Shown: positions 8,133-17,619, numbered from the stretch's first letter. The stretch: DNA of 52,626 bases from an uncultured Pseudoflavonifractor sp. (GCF_944387275.1 NZ_CALXEG010000018.1:1-52626); one strand, 5' to 3'. Translations and numbers: made by a program. The notes: generated by a model from the sequence alone, not told the origin.

Positions 8133-11075
8133 ATGAAAAGAAAAGCGGCAATCTTGCGCGGCGTGGCCGGAATCATGGCGTTTCTGTTTTTCCTGTGCAC
8201 CGCCGCAACCACGCTGACCTTCCACTATGCGGGCGTCATCAACCAGGCCCTGGGCGTCTCCACCACCCAGATCATCCACAATGACGACGCCGCGGCGGCC
8301 GACGCGGTGGTCTATGACAACGAGTACGGCACCGACCCCAACAACAACCAGGCGGCCCTGATGCTGGAGATGGACGTGGCCGCCGAGAACATCAAGCAGG
8401 CCGAGGAGGGCACCGTGCTCCTGACCAACAACGGGGCTCTGCCTCTGGCGGAGGGGGCCGGTGTGACCGTCTTCGGCAACGGTGCGTTCCACCCCATCGG
8501 CACCTCCACCCGCACCCCCTTTGAGTCCATCGTGGCCTCCACCCTGACCTCCGCCCTTCAGGACGCCCTGGGCGCGGAGAACGTGAACGCCACCCTGGGC
8601 GACACCGCCTACGCCGACCTGGGTACCACCAGCATCACCTCTGTGATGGAGGCCCCCATCGCCGACGTGAAGGCCCAGGAGAGCTCCTGGCAGAGCAGCT
8701 GCAACGACGCGGCCATCGTGGTTCTGTCCCGGGCGGGCAGCGAGAGCAACGACGCATCCCTCTACAACGACGACGGCAACCACTATCTGGGCCTGTCCGA
8801 CAACGAGGCCGATCTGATGGCCTACCTCCAGAGCCAGAAGGAGGCCGGCGTGTTCGGCTCCATCATCGTGCTCATCAACTCCGAGCAGGCCATGGAGCTG
8901 GACTGGCTGGACGACTACGGCGTGGACGCCTGCATGCTGGTGGGCCGTCCCGGCGCGGTGGGCTACACCGGCGTGGTCAACCTGATGGTGGGCGCCGCCA
9001 ATCCCTCCGGCCGCGTGGTGGACACCTACGCCGCCAACTCCCTGTCCGCTCCCGCCGTCACCTATGCGGGCAACAACACCCAGCAGTGGTCCAACCTGGA
9101 CTGGGTGGCCGCCAATGACGCGGACTGGGGCGCCGACGGCACCTCGGAGAGCAACTGGATCCTCTACGCCGAGGGCATCTACACCGGCTACAAGTACTAT
9201 GAGACCCGCTACGAGGACACCGTCCTGGGTGCGGGCAACGCCTCCAGCGCCGTGGGCTCCTCCACCGGCAGCGCCTGGAGCTACACCGACGAGGTGGTGT
9301 TCCCCTTCGGCTACGGTCTGAGCTACACCACCTTTGAGCAGACCCTGGACGGCGTGGAGTACGACCCTAACACCGACTCCTACCTGGTGGAGGTCACCGT
9401 GACCAATACCGGCGATGTAGCCGGTATGGACGTGGTGGAGGTCTATGCCCAGACCCCCTACGGCGACTACGAGAAGCAGAACAACGTGGAGAAGGCGGCC
9501 GTCCAGTTTGTGGGCATGGGCAAGACCGGCACCCTGGAGCCGGGCGCCAGCGAGACCGTCACCGTTGAGGTGGACCGCTACTTCCTGGCCAGCTACGACA
9601 CCTACGGCGCCGCCGGATACATCCTCAGCGCCGGGGACTACTACCTGGCCATCGGCACCAGCGCCCACGACGCGCTGAACAACATCCTGGCCGCCAAGGG
9701 CTGCACCACCGCCAACGGCATGGACTACGACGGCGATGCCGCCAAGACCCACACCTGGAACCAGGCCGAGCTGGACACCGAGAGCTATGACCTGTCCCGG
9801 TTCACCGGCGTGGAGGTCACCAACCTCTTTGACAAGGCCGACATCAACTACTACGACTACGACTTCACCTACCTCTCCCGCTCCGACTGGGAGGGCACCT
9901 ACCCCGCCGAGGCCATCGAGGTGGCCATGACCGAGGAGATGCTGGAGGACATGATCCCCGACTGGTACAGCGCCGCGGATTATGACACCGGCGAGACCTT
10001 CACCACCGGCGCGGACAACGGCCTCACCTTCGCCGACCTGTACTACACCGACTTTGACGACGAGGAGACCTGGGACGCCTTCCTGGACCAGCTGTCCATC
10101 GACGAGATGCTCAGCCTGATCTCCGACAACGACGGCTACGACCCCATTGAGAGCGTGGGCATGCCCGGCGCCAACCGTACCGACGACAACACCGGCATCG
10201 GCAACCTGGTGTGCAACAATGCCAGCTGCATCGGCTGGGTGTCCGAGGTCACCACCTCCCGCACCTGGAACACCGAGCGGTTTGACCAGCGGGGCCGCCT
10301 GCTGGGCATCGAGTCCCTGTTCTGCGGCGCCACCGAGATCTGGTACGGCGGCGGCGACCTGCACCGCACCCCCTTCGGCGGGCGCAACCACCAGTACTGG
10401 TCTGAGGACGGCAACTTCGGCTACATCGTGGGCACCCACGAGGCTGCCGCCATGCAGGCCGTGGGCACCACCTTCTGCATCAAGCACTTCGCCCTCAACG
10501 ACCAGGACTACGCCCGTGACGGCGTGGCCACCTTCACCAACGAGCAGGCCCTGCGTGAGAACTATCTCCGGGCCTTTGAGGGGGCCTTCTGTGAGGGCGG
10601 CGCCCTGAGCGTCATGACCGCATTCAACCGCATCGGCTGCGTGCCCAACAACGCCAACCCCGCCCTGCTGGACGGCGTGCTCCGGGGCGAGTGGGGCTTC
10701 AAGGGCCACGTCACCTCCGATGGCTACTCCTCCTACGCCTACAAGAACCACTTCGCCGAGTTCCTGGTCACCGGTCAGGACTACTACTGCCTGGACGCCG
10801 GCGCCTACCGCAACGCCATCCAGGGGCTCATCGACGGCGGCGACACCGCCATCCTCTCCTACCTGCGTGAGGCCGCCAAGCACGACCTGTATGTCCTCAG
10901 CCGGACCTGGTCGGTCAACGGCCTGACCAACGGCAGCACCATCCTCACCATCGTACCCGGCTGGCAGAAGGCCCTGCTGATCGCCACAGCAGTGCTGGGC
11001 GTGGGCTTTGTGGTCTGCACCGCCGCCAGCGCCGTCATGGTGTACAAGAAAAAGCACACTGCGGAGGTGAAGTAA
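8133..11075 (+). CDS. Membrane-anchored GH3 beta-glucosidase with permuted domains
   Basis: The 980-residue enzyme should hydrolyse beta-linked gluco-oligosaccharides at the cell surface. Domains are in the order seen in the beta-glucosidases of Ruminococcus albus and Butyrivibrio fibrisolvens, not the usual one. The GH3 C-domain comes first (EGTVLLTNNGALPL near 95), then a fibronectin-like domain (VTNTGDVAGMDVVEVY near 425). The catalytic GH3 N-domain comes last (about 650-920: WNTERFDQRGRLLGIE, LHRTPFGGRNHQYWSED, CIKHFALND, and the nucleophile Asp in HVTSDGYSS near 865). A membrane helix stands at each end (about 8-30 and 943-967), the second followed by a Lys-rich tail. It heads an operon with a small membrane protein and a lipoprotein. 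It carries no dockerin, and its linkage specificity is unknown. Confidence 0.9.
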   Translation: MKRKAAILRGVAGIMAFLFFLCTAATTLTFHYAGVINQALGVSTTQIIHNDDAAAADAVVYDNEYGTDPNNNQAALMLEMDVAAENIKQAEEGTVLLTNNGALPLAEGAGVTVFGNGAFHPIGTSTRTPFESIVASTLTSALQDALGAENVNATLGDTAYADLGTTSITSVMEAPIADVKAQESSWQSSCNDAAIVVLSRAGSESNDASLYNDDGNHYLGLSDNEADLMAYLQSQKEAGVFGSIIVLINSEQAMELDWLDDYGVDACMLVGRPGAVGYTGVVNLMVGAANPSGRVVDTYAANSLSAPAVTYAGNNTQQWSNLDWVAANDADWGADGTSESNWILYAEGIYTGYKYYETRYEDTVLGAGNASSAVGSSTGSAWSYTDEVVFPFGYGLSYTTFEQTLDGVEYDPNTDSYLVEVTVTNTGDVAGMDVVEVYAQTPYGDYEKQNNVEKAAVQFVGMGKTGTLEPGASETVTVEVDRYFLASYDTYGAAGYILSAGDYYLAIGTSAHDALNNILAAKGCTTANGMDYDGDAAKTHTWNQAELDTESYDLSRFTGVEVTNLFDKADINYYDYDFTYLSRSDWEGTYPAEAIEVAMTEEMLEDMIPDWYSAADYDTGETFTTGADNGLTFADLYYTDFDDEETWDAFLDQLSIDEMLSLISDNDGYDPIESVGMPGANRTDDNTGIGNLVCNNASCIGWVSEVTTSRTWNTERFDQRGRLLGIESLFCGATEIWYGGGDLHRTPFGGRNHQYWSEDGNFGYIVGTHEAAAMQAVGTTFCIKHFALNDQDYARDGVATFTNEQALRENYLRAFEGAFCEGGALSVMTAFNRIGCVPNNANPALLDGVLRGEWGFKGHVTSDGYSSYAYKNHFAEFLVTGQDYYCLDAGAYRNAIQGLIDGGDTAILSYLREAAKHDLYVLSRTWSVNGLTNGSTILTIVPGWQKALLIATAVLGVGFVVCTAASAVMVYKKKHTAEVK

Positions 11076-11078
11076 GGT

Positions 11079-11474
11079 ATGAAGGGAAAAAGCATCAGCG
11101 CGAAGCTGAGCCTGATCGCCGCGGCGGTCAATCTGGTTGCTCTGGTCGCGTTTATCATCTACGGCGCCATCTACAGCTATATGGACTCCATCGTGGTCCT
11201 GGCCCTTCTGCTGGGCGCGGTCTGCGGACTGGCCTATGCCCTGGTGGACAAGAAGGCCACCGAGTTCCTCAACCTGGTCCAGGTGCTCCTGGTGTCCTAC
11301 GGCGTGGGCCTGTTCTTCCTCAACAGCTACCCCGTCTGGGCCGACCGGCTCAACAACATCACCATGTACGGCGCCCGGGGCTCCCTGGTGCCTGTGGTGG
11401 CCATCATTCTGCTCTGCTTCGCCACGGCCATCCTGGGGATTGCCTCCTGCTTCACCAGAAAGGAGGCGGCTTGA
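11079..11474 (+). CDS. Four-helix membrane protein of the GH3 cluster
   Basis: A 131-residue protein with four predicted membrane helices (about 9-30, 36-54, 62-83, 100-124) and short loops. It starts three bases after the GH3 stop and is followed directly by the lipoprotein gene, so the three are one transcript. No known family is recognised. A scaffold or export role for the anchored glucosidase is possible but unproven. Confidence 0.75.
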   Translation: MKGKSISAKLSLIAAAVNLVALVAFIIYGAIYSYMDSIVVLALLLGAVCGLAYALVDKKATEFLNLVQVLLVSYGVGLFFLNSYPVWADRLNNITMYGARGSLVPVVAIILLCFATAILGIASCFTRKEAA

Positions 11475-12695
11475 ATGAAACCGCGTAAACTTCTCAGCCT
11501 GCTGCTCACGGCGGGCGTGCTGGGCCTGCTGTGCACCTCCTGCGCCACCACGGCCCTGGACAACATCAACACCTACTACGACGAGGTGGGGGCCGTCATG
11601 GACGACTGGTTCGCCAGCAGCACCTCCGCCGGCGGCTCCGCCACGGAGAGCCAGAGCACGGCCGCCAAGCTGGACGCCCCTGCCGACTTCACCCTCAGCG
11701 AGAACGGGGACTACTCCTTCACCGGCGTGGCCAACGCGGACTACTACCTGGTCTACTTCTGCGCCCCCGACGCCACCGGCGACAGCGACCCCTTCCTCTT
11801 CTCCAGCAACTCCATCGCCGCCACCGGCACCGGCGGCGAGACCTACTCGGGCAACATCGACGACCTGGTCCAGTACGGCTACGGCGAGTACCTGGTGAAG
11901 GTGTTCGCCTTCCCCAGCCTGAACGACTCCGCCCACGCCATGTCCACCGCCGCCACCGCCACCTACTCCTTCTCCGGCGCCCAGGACGCCCCGGTGGTGG
12001 ATTACCTGTGGAACACCTTTGACGGCACCGTTGACGTCCAGGTGTCCAACATCGCCGACTACATGTACCAGGTCTACCCGGACACCGTGGAGGTGACCTT
12101 CACCAACACGGCCGACGCCGCCGACGCGGTGGTGGTCACGGTGGAGGACCTGTCCGCCGACCACTACAACGCGGTCTCCGACGCCCTGACCCCGGGCGCC
12201 ACCTATGACATCACCGCGGTGGCCCACAGCGAGAGCGCCTTTGTCACCAATCCCACCTCGGACACCACCCAGGTGGCCCAGGGCGTCACCTTTGACGGCC
12301 ACAACGTGATCTCCGCCAACTACTACTACACCGACGGCATTGCCCGCAACTCCTTCAGCTATCCCCAGTACGTGGACCGCTTTGACCTGACCAACGGCGG
12401 CGTGTTCAACTGCGGCAACAGCTCCATCAGCTTCAACTTCACCGCCACGCCCACCGCCGCCTCCGCCGGCTCCGCCTACACCTACAGCATGACCAGCGAC
12501 AACCGCCCCTTTGCCATCAAGGACGGCACCCTGGAGCTGTACACCGACGGCACCTTCCGCTTTGACCAGTACAGCGAGATGCCGCCCCAGGGCCCCTCTC
12601 ACATCGAGGGCATCTGGACCGACAATGGCGACGGCACCGCCAACCTGAGCTTCGACCACTCCACCCTGCGCACCTCTCTGGACCCGGACTATTGA
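11475..12695 (+). CDS. Secreted, probably lipid-anchored protein of the GH3 cluster
   Basis: The 406-residue product begins with a Lys/Arg n-region, a Leu-rich core and LLCTSCATT. The Cys near residue 24 is a plausible lipidation site, although the lipobox is not ideal (Cys at -3). The rest is rich in Thr, Ser, Asp and Tyr with beta-sandwich-like periodicity. Near residues 70-130 and 165-260 it resembles two fibronectin/Ig-like modules, and the final part (EGIWTDNGDGTANLSFD) looks like a short lipocalin-type beta-strand repeat. It abuts the preceding stop without spacing. A substrate-binding role beside the GH3 enzyme is inference. Confidence 0.7.
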   Translation: MKPRKLLSLLLTAGVLGLLCTSCATTALDNINTYYDEVGAVMDDWFASSTSAGGSATESQSTAAKLDAPADFTLSENGDYSFTGVANADYYLVYFCAPDATGDSDPFLFSSNSIAATGTGGETYSGNIDDLVQYGYGEYLVKVFAFPSLNDSAHAMSTAATATYSFSGAQDAPVVDYLWNTFDGTVDVQVSNIADYMYQVYPDTVEVTFTNTADAADAVVVTVEDLSADHYNAVSDALTPGATYDITAVAHSESAFVTNPTSDTTQVAQGVTFDGHNVISANYYYTDGIARNSFSYPQYVDRFDLTNGGVFNCGNSSISFNFTATPTAASAGSAYTYSMTSDNRPFAIKDGTLELYTDGTFRFDQYSEMPPQGPSHIEGIWTDNGDGTANLSFDHSTLRTSLDPDY

Positions 12696-12707
12696 GCCTG
12701 GAGGCAC

Positions 12708-12743
12708 AAAAACTCCCCGCCGCACACTGCGGCGGGGAGTTTT
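12708..12743. terminator. Bidirectional terminator between GH3 cluster and signalling operon
   Basis: AAAACTCCCCGCCGC (12709-12723) pairs perfectly with 12729-12743, giving T-runs on both strands. It ends the GH3 cluster (plus) and the kinase operon (minus). Confidence 0.88.
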
Positions 12744-12749
12744 GCTGTG

Positions 12750-14027
12750 TCAGGGCAGGGGAATGGAGATGCTCAGCAGGAACAGGTGGTCCTCGGCGCT
12801 GATGGTCAGGTGGCCGCCGTACTTCTTCACGGTGTAGCCGATGGAGCGGATGCCGAAGCCGTGGTCCGCCTTGTCCGCCTTTGTGGTGGCCGGAATGCCG
12901 TTTTCAAAGCGGAGCTCCTTCTCATAGTAGTTCTCAAACTGGATGAGCAGCAGGCCGCTCTTGCTCCACACCGACACGGCGATGGCCCGCTTCTCCGGGT
13001 CGGTCAGGCCGCTGACGCTCTCAATGGCGTTGTCGATGGCGTTGCCAAAGATGGTGTACACGTCCACATCGTCCAGGAAGGAGAGCCGCCGTCCGTCGGC
13101 CATGCAGGTCATGGTGATCTGGTGGGCGCCGCAGTACAGGCTCTTCTCGGTGAGCACTGTGTCCAGCACCCGGCTGCCCGTCTCCAGGGTGGAGTCGTAG
13201 ATCTGGATGGAGCGCTCGATCTCGGACAGGTGGGCCTCCCGCTGTTCCTCCGAGGAGATGTTCCGCAGGGCGGCCACCTGGTGCTTCAGGTCGTGGCACT
13301 TGCGGTTGATGATGTCGATGGTCTCCTGGGTGAGCTCGTACTGCTCCCGCTGCTGGCGGGCGAGCTGCTGCTGGAGCACCAGCTCCCGCTCCAGCCGGGA
13401 GCGGTTGCGCTGGTTGACCTGCCCCCAGAACATGGACACGCAGCAGAAGATGCCGTACAGATGGCACACGATGCTGATGCCTGGATTGCCCGCCGCCAGG
13501 GTCTGGGCCACGGTGCTGAGGAGCCACACCACCGCCAGGGTGCCGATGGAGGAGAACAGGGTCTGGTGTACGTCCACATCGTACCGGCCGCCGCCGGCCA
13601 GGTTCCGGCCGAAGAGAAAGTAGAGCAGGACAAAGACCGGGGGATAGATCAGAAAATAGGGGAGGGAGAGACCGGGCGGATTCTCCCAGGACACGCCGGG
13701 GAGCAGGGCCCGGATAATGGAGTAGACGGCGTAGGCGATGTGCTGGCAGGCGTACCCGCACACGCCGCAGTACACGGCGTCGGTCACCGGCAGGTCGCAG
13801 CACAGCCACACCAGGGCGATGACCACCAGCAGCTCCAGCAGGTAGCTGAAGGTGCCATGGGGGATGAGGCAGGAGAGGGCCAGGGAGGCGGGGATACCCA
13901 GTGCCAGCTTGACCCACAGGTGGGGGCGCTTGGCCAGGGGGATGGCGAAGAGCCCGCAGGCCAGCAGCAGGTCCCGGGTCTGTATGGTCTGCTTGAGAAA
14001 ATCGTCCACTAAGTCGAGAAATTCCAT
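12750..14027 (-). CDS. GHKL sensor histidine kinase (AgrC type)
   Basis: The 425-residue kinase has an N-terminal sensor of about six membrane helices (to residue 200), a coiled stretch, and a GHKL kinase core. The phospho-acceptor region reads RKCHDLKHQVAALR (His near 250). The ATP site shows GNAIDNAIESV (N box) and HGFGIRSIGYTVKKYGG (G box). It directly follows the stop of the LytTR regulator gene, its evident partner, and is the last gene of the operon that starts at 17619. There is no AgrB or AgrD homologue nearby, so a peptide signal is not indicated. The signal is unknown. Confidence 0.9.
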   Translation of the reverse strand: MEFLDLVDDFLKQTIQTRDLLLACGLFAIPLAKRPHLWVKLALGIPASLALSCLIPHGTFSYLLELLVVIALVWLCCDLPVTDAVYCGVCGYACQHIAYAVYSIIRALLPGVSWENPPGLSLPYFLIYPPVFVLLYFLFGRNLAGGGRYDVDVHQTLFSSIGTLAVVWLLSTVAQTLAAGNPGISIVCHLYGIFCCVSMFWGQVNQRNRSRLERELVLQQQLARQQREQYELTQETIDIINRKCHDLKHQVAALRNISSEEQREAHLSEIERSIQIYDSTLETGSRVLDTVLTEKSLYCGAHQITMTCMADGRRLSFLDDVDVYTIFGNAIDNAIESVSGLTDPEKRAIAVSVWSKSGLLLIQFENYYEKELRFENGIPATTKADKADHGFGIRSIGYTVKKYGGHLTISAEDHLFLLSISIPLP

Positions 14028-14741
14028 CTACCGGCCCCCTTTTCCATAGTATTCGGTCACCGCCAGGAGGAATTCCTCCTTCTTCCTGCGGCTCATGAGC
14101 AGCTCGTCGCCCCCGGCCACGACCACCCGGTCGCTCTTGATGAGATGGATGTGGCGCAGGTTGACCAGATAGCCCTTGTTGCACCGGGCAAAGTGCTGAC
14201 CCTCCAGCTCTTCCTCCAGCTCCTGGAGGGTGCCCCGCATGGTGTATACCCCCTGGGCGGTATGAATTTGGAGCCGGTGGTCCGCCACCTCCGCGTAGCG
14301 GATGTCTGAGGCGGAGATCTTCTGCATCCCCTCCTGAGTGGGGACCATCAGGCTCTTCTGGGCCCGGCTGTGGAGGTAGGAGAAGGCCTTTTTCAGCTTG
14401 AGGGACAGGGAGAAGTAGTTCACCGGCTTGAGCATGAAGCCCAGGGCCTCCACCTCGTAGCCGCTGATGGCGTACTTGGCCATGTTGGTGATGAAGAGGA
14501 TGAGCACCTCGCTGTCCGCGCGGCGGATCTTCTGGGCGGCGGTCATGCCGTCCAGGTGGGGCATCTCGATGTCCAGAAGGATCAGGTCGTAGATGGGGCG
14601 GTACTCCTCCACCAGCTCCAGGCCGTCGGGGAACCACCGGACCTCCAGCTCCTCGCCGTTCTCCCGGCCGTACCGGTCCAGGTACTCCCGCAGCTGCCGG
14701 GCGCAGGCCTCGTCGTCCTCCGCGATGGCGATTCGGAACAC
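14028..14741 (-). CDS. LytTR-family response regulator
   Basis: The receiver domain carries the acidic pair (IAEDDE), the phospho-acceptor Asp in LILLDIEMP and the Lys of LKPVNYF. A LytTR DNA-binding domain follows (FARCNKGYLVNLRHI near 190). The GTG at 14741 is chosen because the purine-rich site AGGAGGG stands five bases before it; the GTG at 14759 would lie upstream of that site and add six residues. The product has 237 residues. It is the third gene of the hydrogenase-sensor operon and precedes its kinase. Confidence 0.9.
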   Translation of the reverse strand: MFRIAIAEDDEACARQLREYLDRYGRENGEELEVRWFPDGLELVEEYRPIYDLILLDIEMPHLDGMTAAQKIRRADSEVLILFITNMAKYAISGYEVEALGFMLKPVNYFSLSLKLKKAFSYLHSRAQKSLMVPTQEGMQKISASDIRYAEVADHRLQIHTAQGVYTMRGTLQELEEELEGQHFARCNKGYLVNLRHIHLIKSDRVVVAGGDELLMSRRKKEEFLLAVTEYYGKGGR

Positions 14742-14777
14742 AAAATCCCTCCTCTCCACAAAAAATCAGCCTTTTGG

Positions 14778-15953
14778 TCAGAATTTGTACATCTTGACCG
14801 TCTTTCCCATCTGCTTGAGACAGTCGGAGAGCTGGTCGGCGATCTGCATCTTCCGGTCGAATCCGATGGGCAGGCCGGCGGCCTGGTGGGCCGGGTTGAC
14901 CGCCCGGCCGATGTACAGGTTGACGTGGGTGGCGTCCTCAAAGAGCATCCGGGCGGCCAGGGAGGCCCCGTCCTTTTTATAGCCCCACTGGCTGTACCGG
15001 GCGTTGTCCCCCAGGTAGTCCCTGGCGTACTCCACCACCCGCCCCAGGGTGACCACCCCCTCGGTGACCAGGTCCACCCCCTCCAGCCTGGCTGTGGGCG
15101 GGATCTCCGGGTCCACGTAGGCGGGGAGGGTGGTGTCCAGCTCACGGCCCAGGTGCCGGGCGGCCAGGGCAGAGGTGGTGCCGCCGGAGACGATGTGCTT
15201 GCCCGGCTCGGCGAAAAAGGCGGTGAGCATGGCCTCCTCGTCGTCCGGGTCACGGGAGGGGCCCAGCATCAGGCTGACGGACTGCCGCCGTCGGAGCCGG
15301 ACGGTGCACACCGTGGTGTCGTCCCCGGGCCGCTCGCCGTAGAGCCGCTTGCACTCTCCGGCCAGAACGGAGGACACGGTCTTGGCGGTGGCGTGGGGGT
15401 CGTACATGGTCTCCAGAAACTGGCCGATGGCCCACCGGTCCCAGGTCAGGTCCAGCACCGGCCCCACGCTGGCGTGGAGGGCCCCGTCGCTGAAGGCCAC
15501 AAAGGTGTCGTTTTCCATCAGGTCAAGGCTGGCCTGGTAGATCTTCTTGCCGTCGATCTCCACCATGTCCTGGGGGTAGGCGTAGGGGTGGCCGTCCCGC
15601 AGGAGGATGACGTGGGGGTTATCGTACTGGATGATCTGGGCTGTCTTGCCCCCGGCAAAGCGCAGGATGGTGAAGGTGGAGTAGGCCACCTGCCGCTCCG
15701 AGCACACCGGCAGGGTGGCGGCAATGGTGTCCACGCAGTCGGCCAGGGACAGGCCGTTGGCCATCATGGTGGAGATGATCTTGGCCGTCAGGGTGGACAG
15801 GATGCTGGCCTTCACGCCCGAGCCCAGCCCGTCGGCCAGCACCACCACCAGGCTGCCGTCTCCGCCGTCCACGATCTCCACGTGGTCGCCGCACAGCTGC
15901 TCGCCGAATTTGTTCAGGCTCACATAGCCCACGTCGGGAATCAGTTCACTCAT
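14778..15953 (-). CDS. SpoIIE/PP2C-family serine phosphatase linked to hydrogenase-like sensor
   Basis: The 391-residue soluble protein has a PP2C/SpoIIE phosphatase domain in residues 10-225, with metal-binding aspartates in LADGLGSGVKAS, FSDGALHAS and ERPGDDTTVCTVRLR. A C-terminal helical domain of about 165 residues is unlike standard phosphatases. Its start overlaps the end of the upstream [FeFe]-hydrogenase-like sensor by eight bases. This gene pair is the known arrangement of putative sensory (group C) hydrogenases, where the phosphatase is thought to carry the output by dephosphorylating a Ser/Thr target. The target is not identifiable here. Confidence 0.88.
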   Translation of the reverse strand: MSELIPDVGYVSLNKFGEQLCGDHVEIVDGGDGSLVVVLADGLGSGVKASILSTLTAKIISTMMANGLSLADCVDTIAATLPVCSERQVAYSTFTILRFAGGKTAQIIQYDNPHVILLRDGHPYAYPQDMVEIDGKKIYQASLDLMENDTFVAFSDGALHASVGPVLDLTWDRWAIGQFLETMYDPHATAKTVSSVLAGECKRLYGERPGDDTTVCTVRLRRRQSVSLMLGPSRDPDDEEAMLTAFFAEPGKHIVSGGTTSALAARHLGRELDTTLPAYVDPEIPPTARLEGVDLVTEGVVTLGRVVEYARDYLGDNARYSQWGYKKDGASLAARMLFEDATHVNLYIGRAVNPAHQAAGLPIGFDRKMQIADQLSDCLKQMGKTVKMYKF

Positions 15954-17619
15954 GGCCCAGGCTCTCCTTCAGCTTGGTGAGGGCCACCTTGGTCTCCGCC
16001 GCCGTCTCCCCCAGCAGGGAGGCGATCTCCTGGACGGTGCGCATCTGCTTGGCGATGACGTTGTCCGCCACCTCCAGGGTGATGGCGTTCACCGCCTCCC
16101 GGCGCTCCCGCTCCCGCTCCTCGGCGGTGATGTCCCGCATGATGCAGATGAGGATATGGTAGCCCTCGTCGTAGGTGACCATCTGCTCCACATATTTGTC
16201 ATAATCCTGGAGGTAGAGGCATTTCTGGTGGTAAGGGCGGCCCAGCTGGAGGGTCTCCGCGTAGACCTCCGGGGCCAGGAGCCCCCCGGGCTGGGTGCCC
16301 TTCAGCTCCTCCGGCCCGGCCCCCAGCAGACGGCAGGCCGCGTCGTTGACCTGCTGGATGACCAGGGTATCGTCAAAGACCACGATGGCGTTGGGGGTGT
16401 TCTGGATGATGTGGTCGGAGAAGGACTCGGCCCGCTCCTTCAGGTAGGGCAGGCACATGGTGATGTCCGCCTTGCCCGCCAGCACGGCCGCCGCCTTCTC
16501 CCGGCAGGTGTCGTACCCGCAGGTGCCGCAGTTGAGCTCGTCGGAGGGGCGGGTCTTGCCCATCTGCCGCAGCACCTCCTCAATGGCGGCGCTGCCCGGC
16601 TTGACCTGTCCGCTGAGCAGCAGGGGAAAGCGCTTGTTCATCTTCTCCGGCGGCAGGGGCTCGAAGGGGAAGTCGGCGGGGCCGGCGTACCGGTCCACGG
16701 TGACAAAGTCCCGCACCGCAGCCCGGCGGTTCTTGCCCATGGCCGGACCGCCGATGCAGCTGCCGGGACAGGCGGACATCTCGATGAAGCACTTGCCCAT
16801 CCGGCCCTCGGCGATGTCCCGCAGGGCGGTGATGCAGTTGTCGATGCCGTCCACCGCCAGGTAGGCGTAGTCCGGGTTCCGCTCCGCCATGGTGCGCAGG
16901 ATGCCGCCGGTGGTGGGGAAGAGCCGGGCCCGGCTCTCCTGGTTGCCGTCAGTCCCCTGCTCCAGGGTCACGCCTGACTGCTCCAGCCAGGCGGACAGCT
17001 CCTCAAAGGTGAGCACGCAGTCCACAATGCCGGGGTAGGACTCGGCCTCATCCTTTTTGGAGATGCAGGGGCCGATGAACACGGTGCGGCACCCGGGGTG
17101 CCGCCGCTTCAGGTCCCGGCAGTGGGCCTGCATGGGGGACACCACTTTGGCCAGGGCGGGCAGCACCTCGGGGAAGTGCTTCTGCACCAGCAGGTTCACC
17201 GTGTGGCAGCAGGTGGAGATGATGACCTGCTGTTCCCCGGCGGCGGTCAGGTGCTCGTACTCCGTCTTGACCATGGTGGCCCCCAGGGCGGTCTCCTCGG
17301 CCCCGGCAAAGCCCAGGGCCTTCAGGGCGTTCTCCATGGAGGAGATGGTCACCCCGTCCCAGGCGGCCACAAAGGAGGGGGCCACGCTGGCATACACCGG
17401 CGCGCCGCCGGCGAGCAGGGCCCGGGCGGCGGGCAGGTCGTCCCGCACCTCCTTGGCGTTCTGGGGGCAGGCCACAAAGCACCGGCCGCAGAGGATGCAC
17501 TCGTCGGGGACGATGTTGGCCTGGTGGTCGGAGAACCGGATGGACTTGACGGGACAGTTGCGGATGCACTTGTAGCAGTTCTTGCAGTTGGACTTTTTCA
17601 GCCTGATATAGTCGTCCAT
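15946..17619 (-). CDS. Sensory [FeFe]-hydrogenase-like protein with Fe-S and PAS domains
   Basis: The 557-residue protein begins at ATG 17619 behind GGGGAGG; a longer frame would start inside the promoter. Its domains are two ferredoxin-type 4Fe-4S motifs (CKNCYKCIRNCP and CILCGRCFVACP, residues 12-55), then an H-cluster domain, then a CGTCGYDTC..MCLPY Fe-S motif, then a PAS domain and a helical tail. All four H-cluster cysteines are present, but the loops deviate from catalytic enzymes. L1 is STCCHTV (not TSCCPxW), L2 is GPCISKK (not MPCxxKK), and L3 is EMSACPGSCIGGPAM. This points to a sensor of H2 or redox state rather than a bulk enzyme. HydEFG maturases are not in the window, so actual H-cluster loading is unproven. 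Confidence 0.85.
   Translation of the reverse strand: MDDYIRLKKSNCKNCYKCIRNCPVKSIRFSDHQANIVPDECILCGRCFVACPQNAKEVRDDLPAARALLAGGAPVYASVAPSFVAAWDGVTISSMENALKALGFAGAEETALGATMVKTEYEHLTAAGEQQVIISTCCHTVNLLVQKHFPEVLPALAKVVSPMQAHCRDLKRRHPGCRTVFIGPCISKKDEAESYPGIVDCVLTFEELSAWLEQSGVTLEQGTDGNQESRARLFPTTGGILRTMAERNPDYAYLAVDGIDNCITALRDIAEGRMGKCFIEMSACPGSCIGGPAMGKNRRAAVRDFVTVDRYAGPADFPFEPLPPEKMNKRFPLLLSGQVKPGSAAIEEVLRQMGKTRPSDELNCGTCGYDTCREKAAAVLAGKADITMCLPYLKERAESFSDHIIQNTPNAIVVFDDTLVIQQVNDAACRLLGAGPEELKGTQPGGLLAPEVYAETLQLGRPYHQKCLYLQDYDKYVEQMVTYDEGYHILICIMRDITAEERERERREAVNAITLEVADNVIAKQMRTVQEIASLLGETAAETKVALTKLKESLGHE

Noticed and set aside
7875-12725. A 1616-codon open frame on the minus strand opposite the GH3 cluster
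   Set aside because: It is Gly/Val/His-rich low-complexity sequence caused by strong G/C bias at third positions of the real plus-strand genes; it has no domain and crosses a terminator.
15946-17619. A catalytic H2-producing hydrogenase
   Set aside because: The loop motifs deviate from the catalytic set, and a PAS domain and an overlapping PP2C gene point to sensing.
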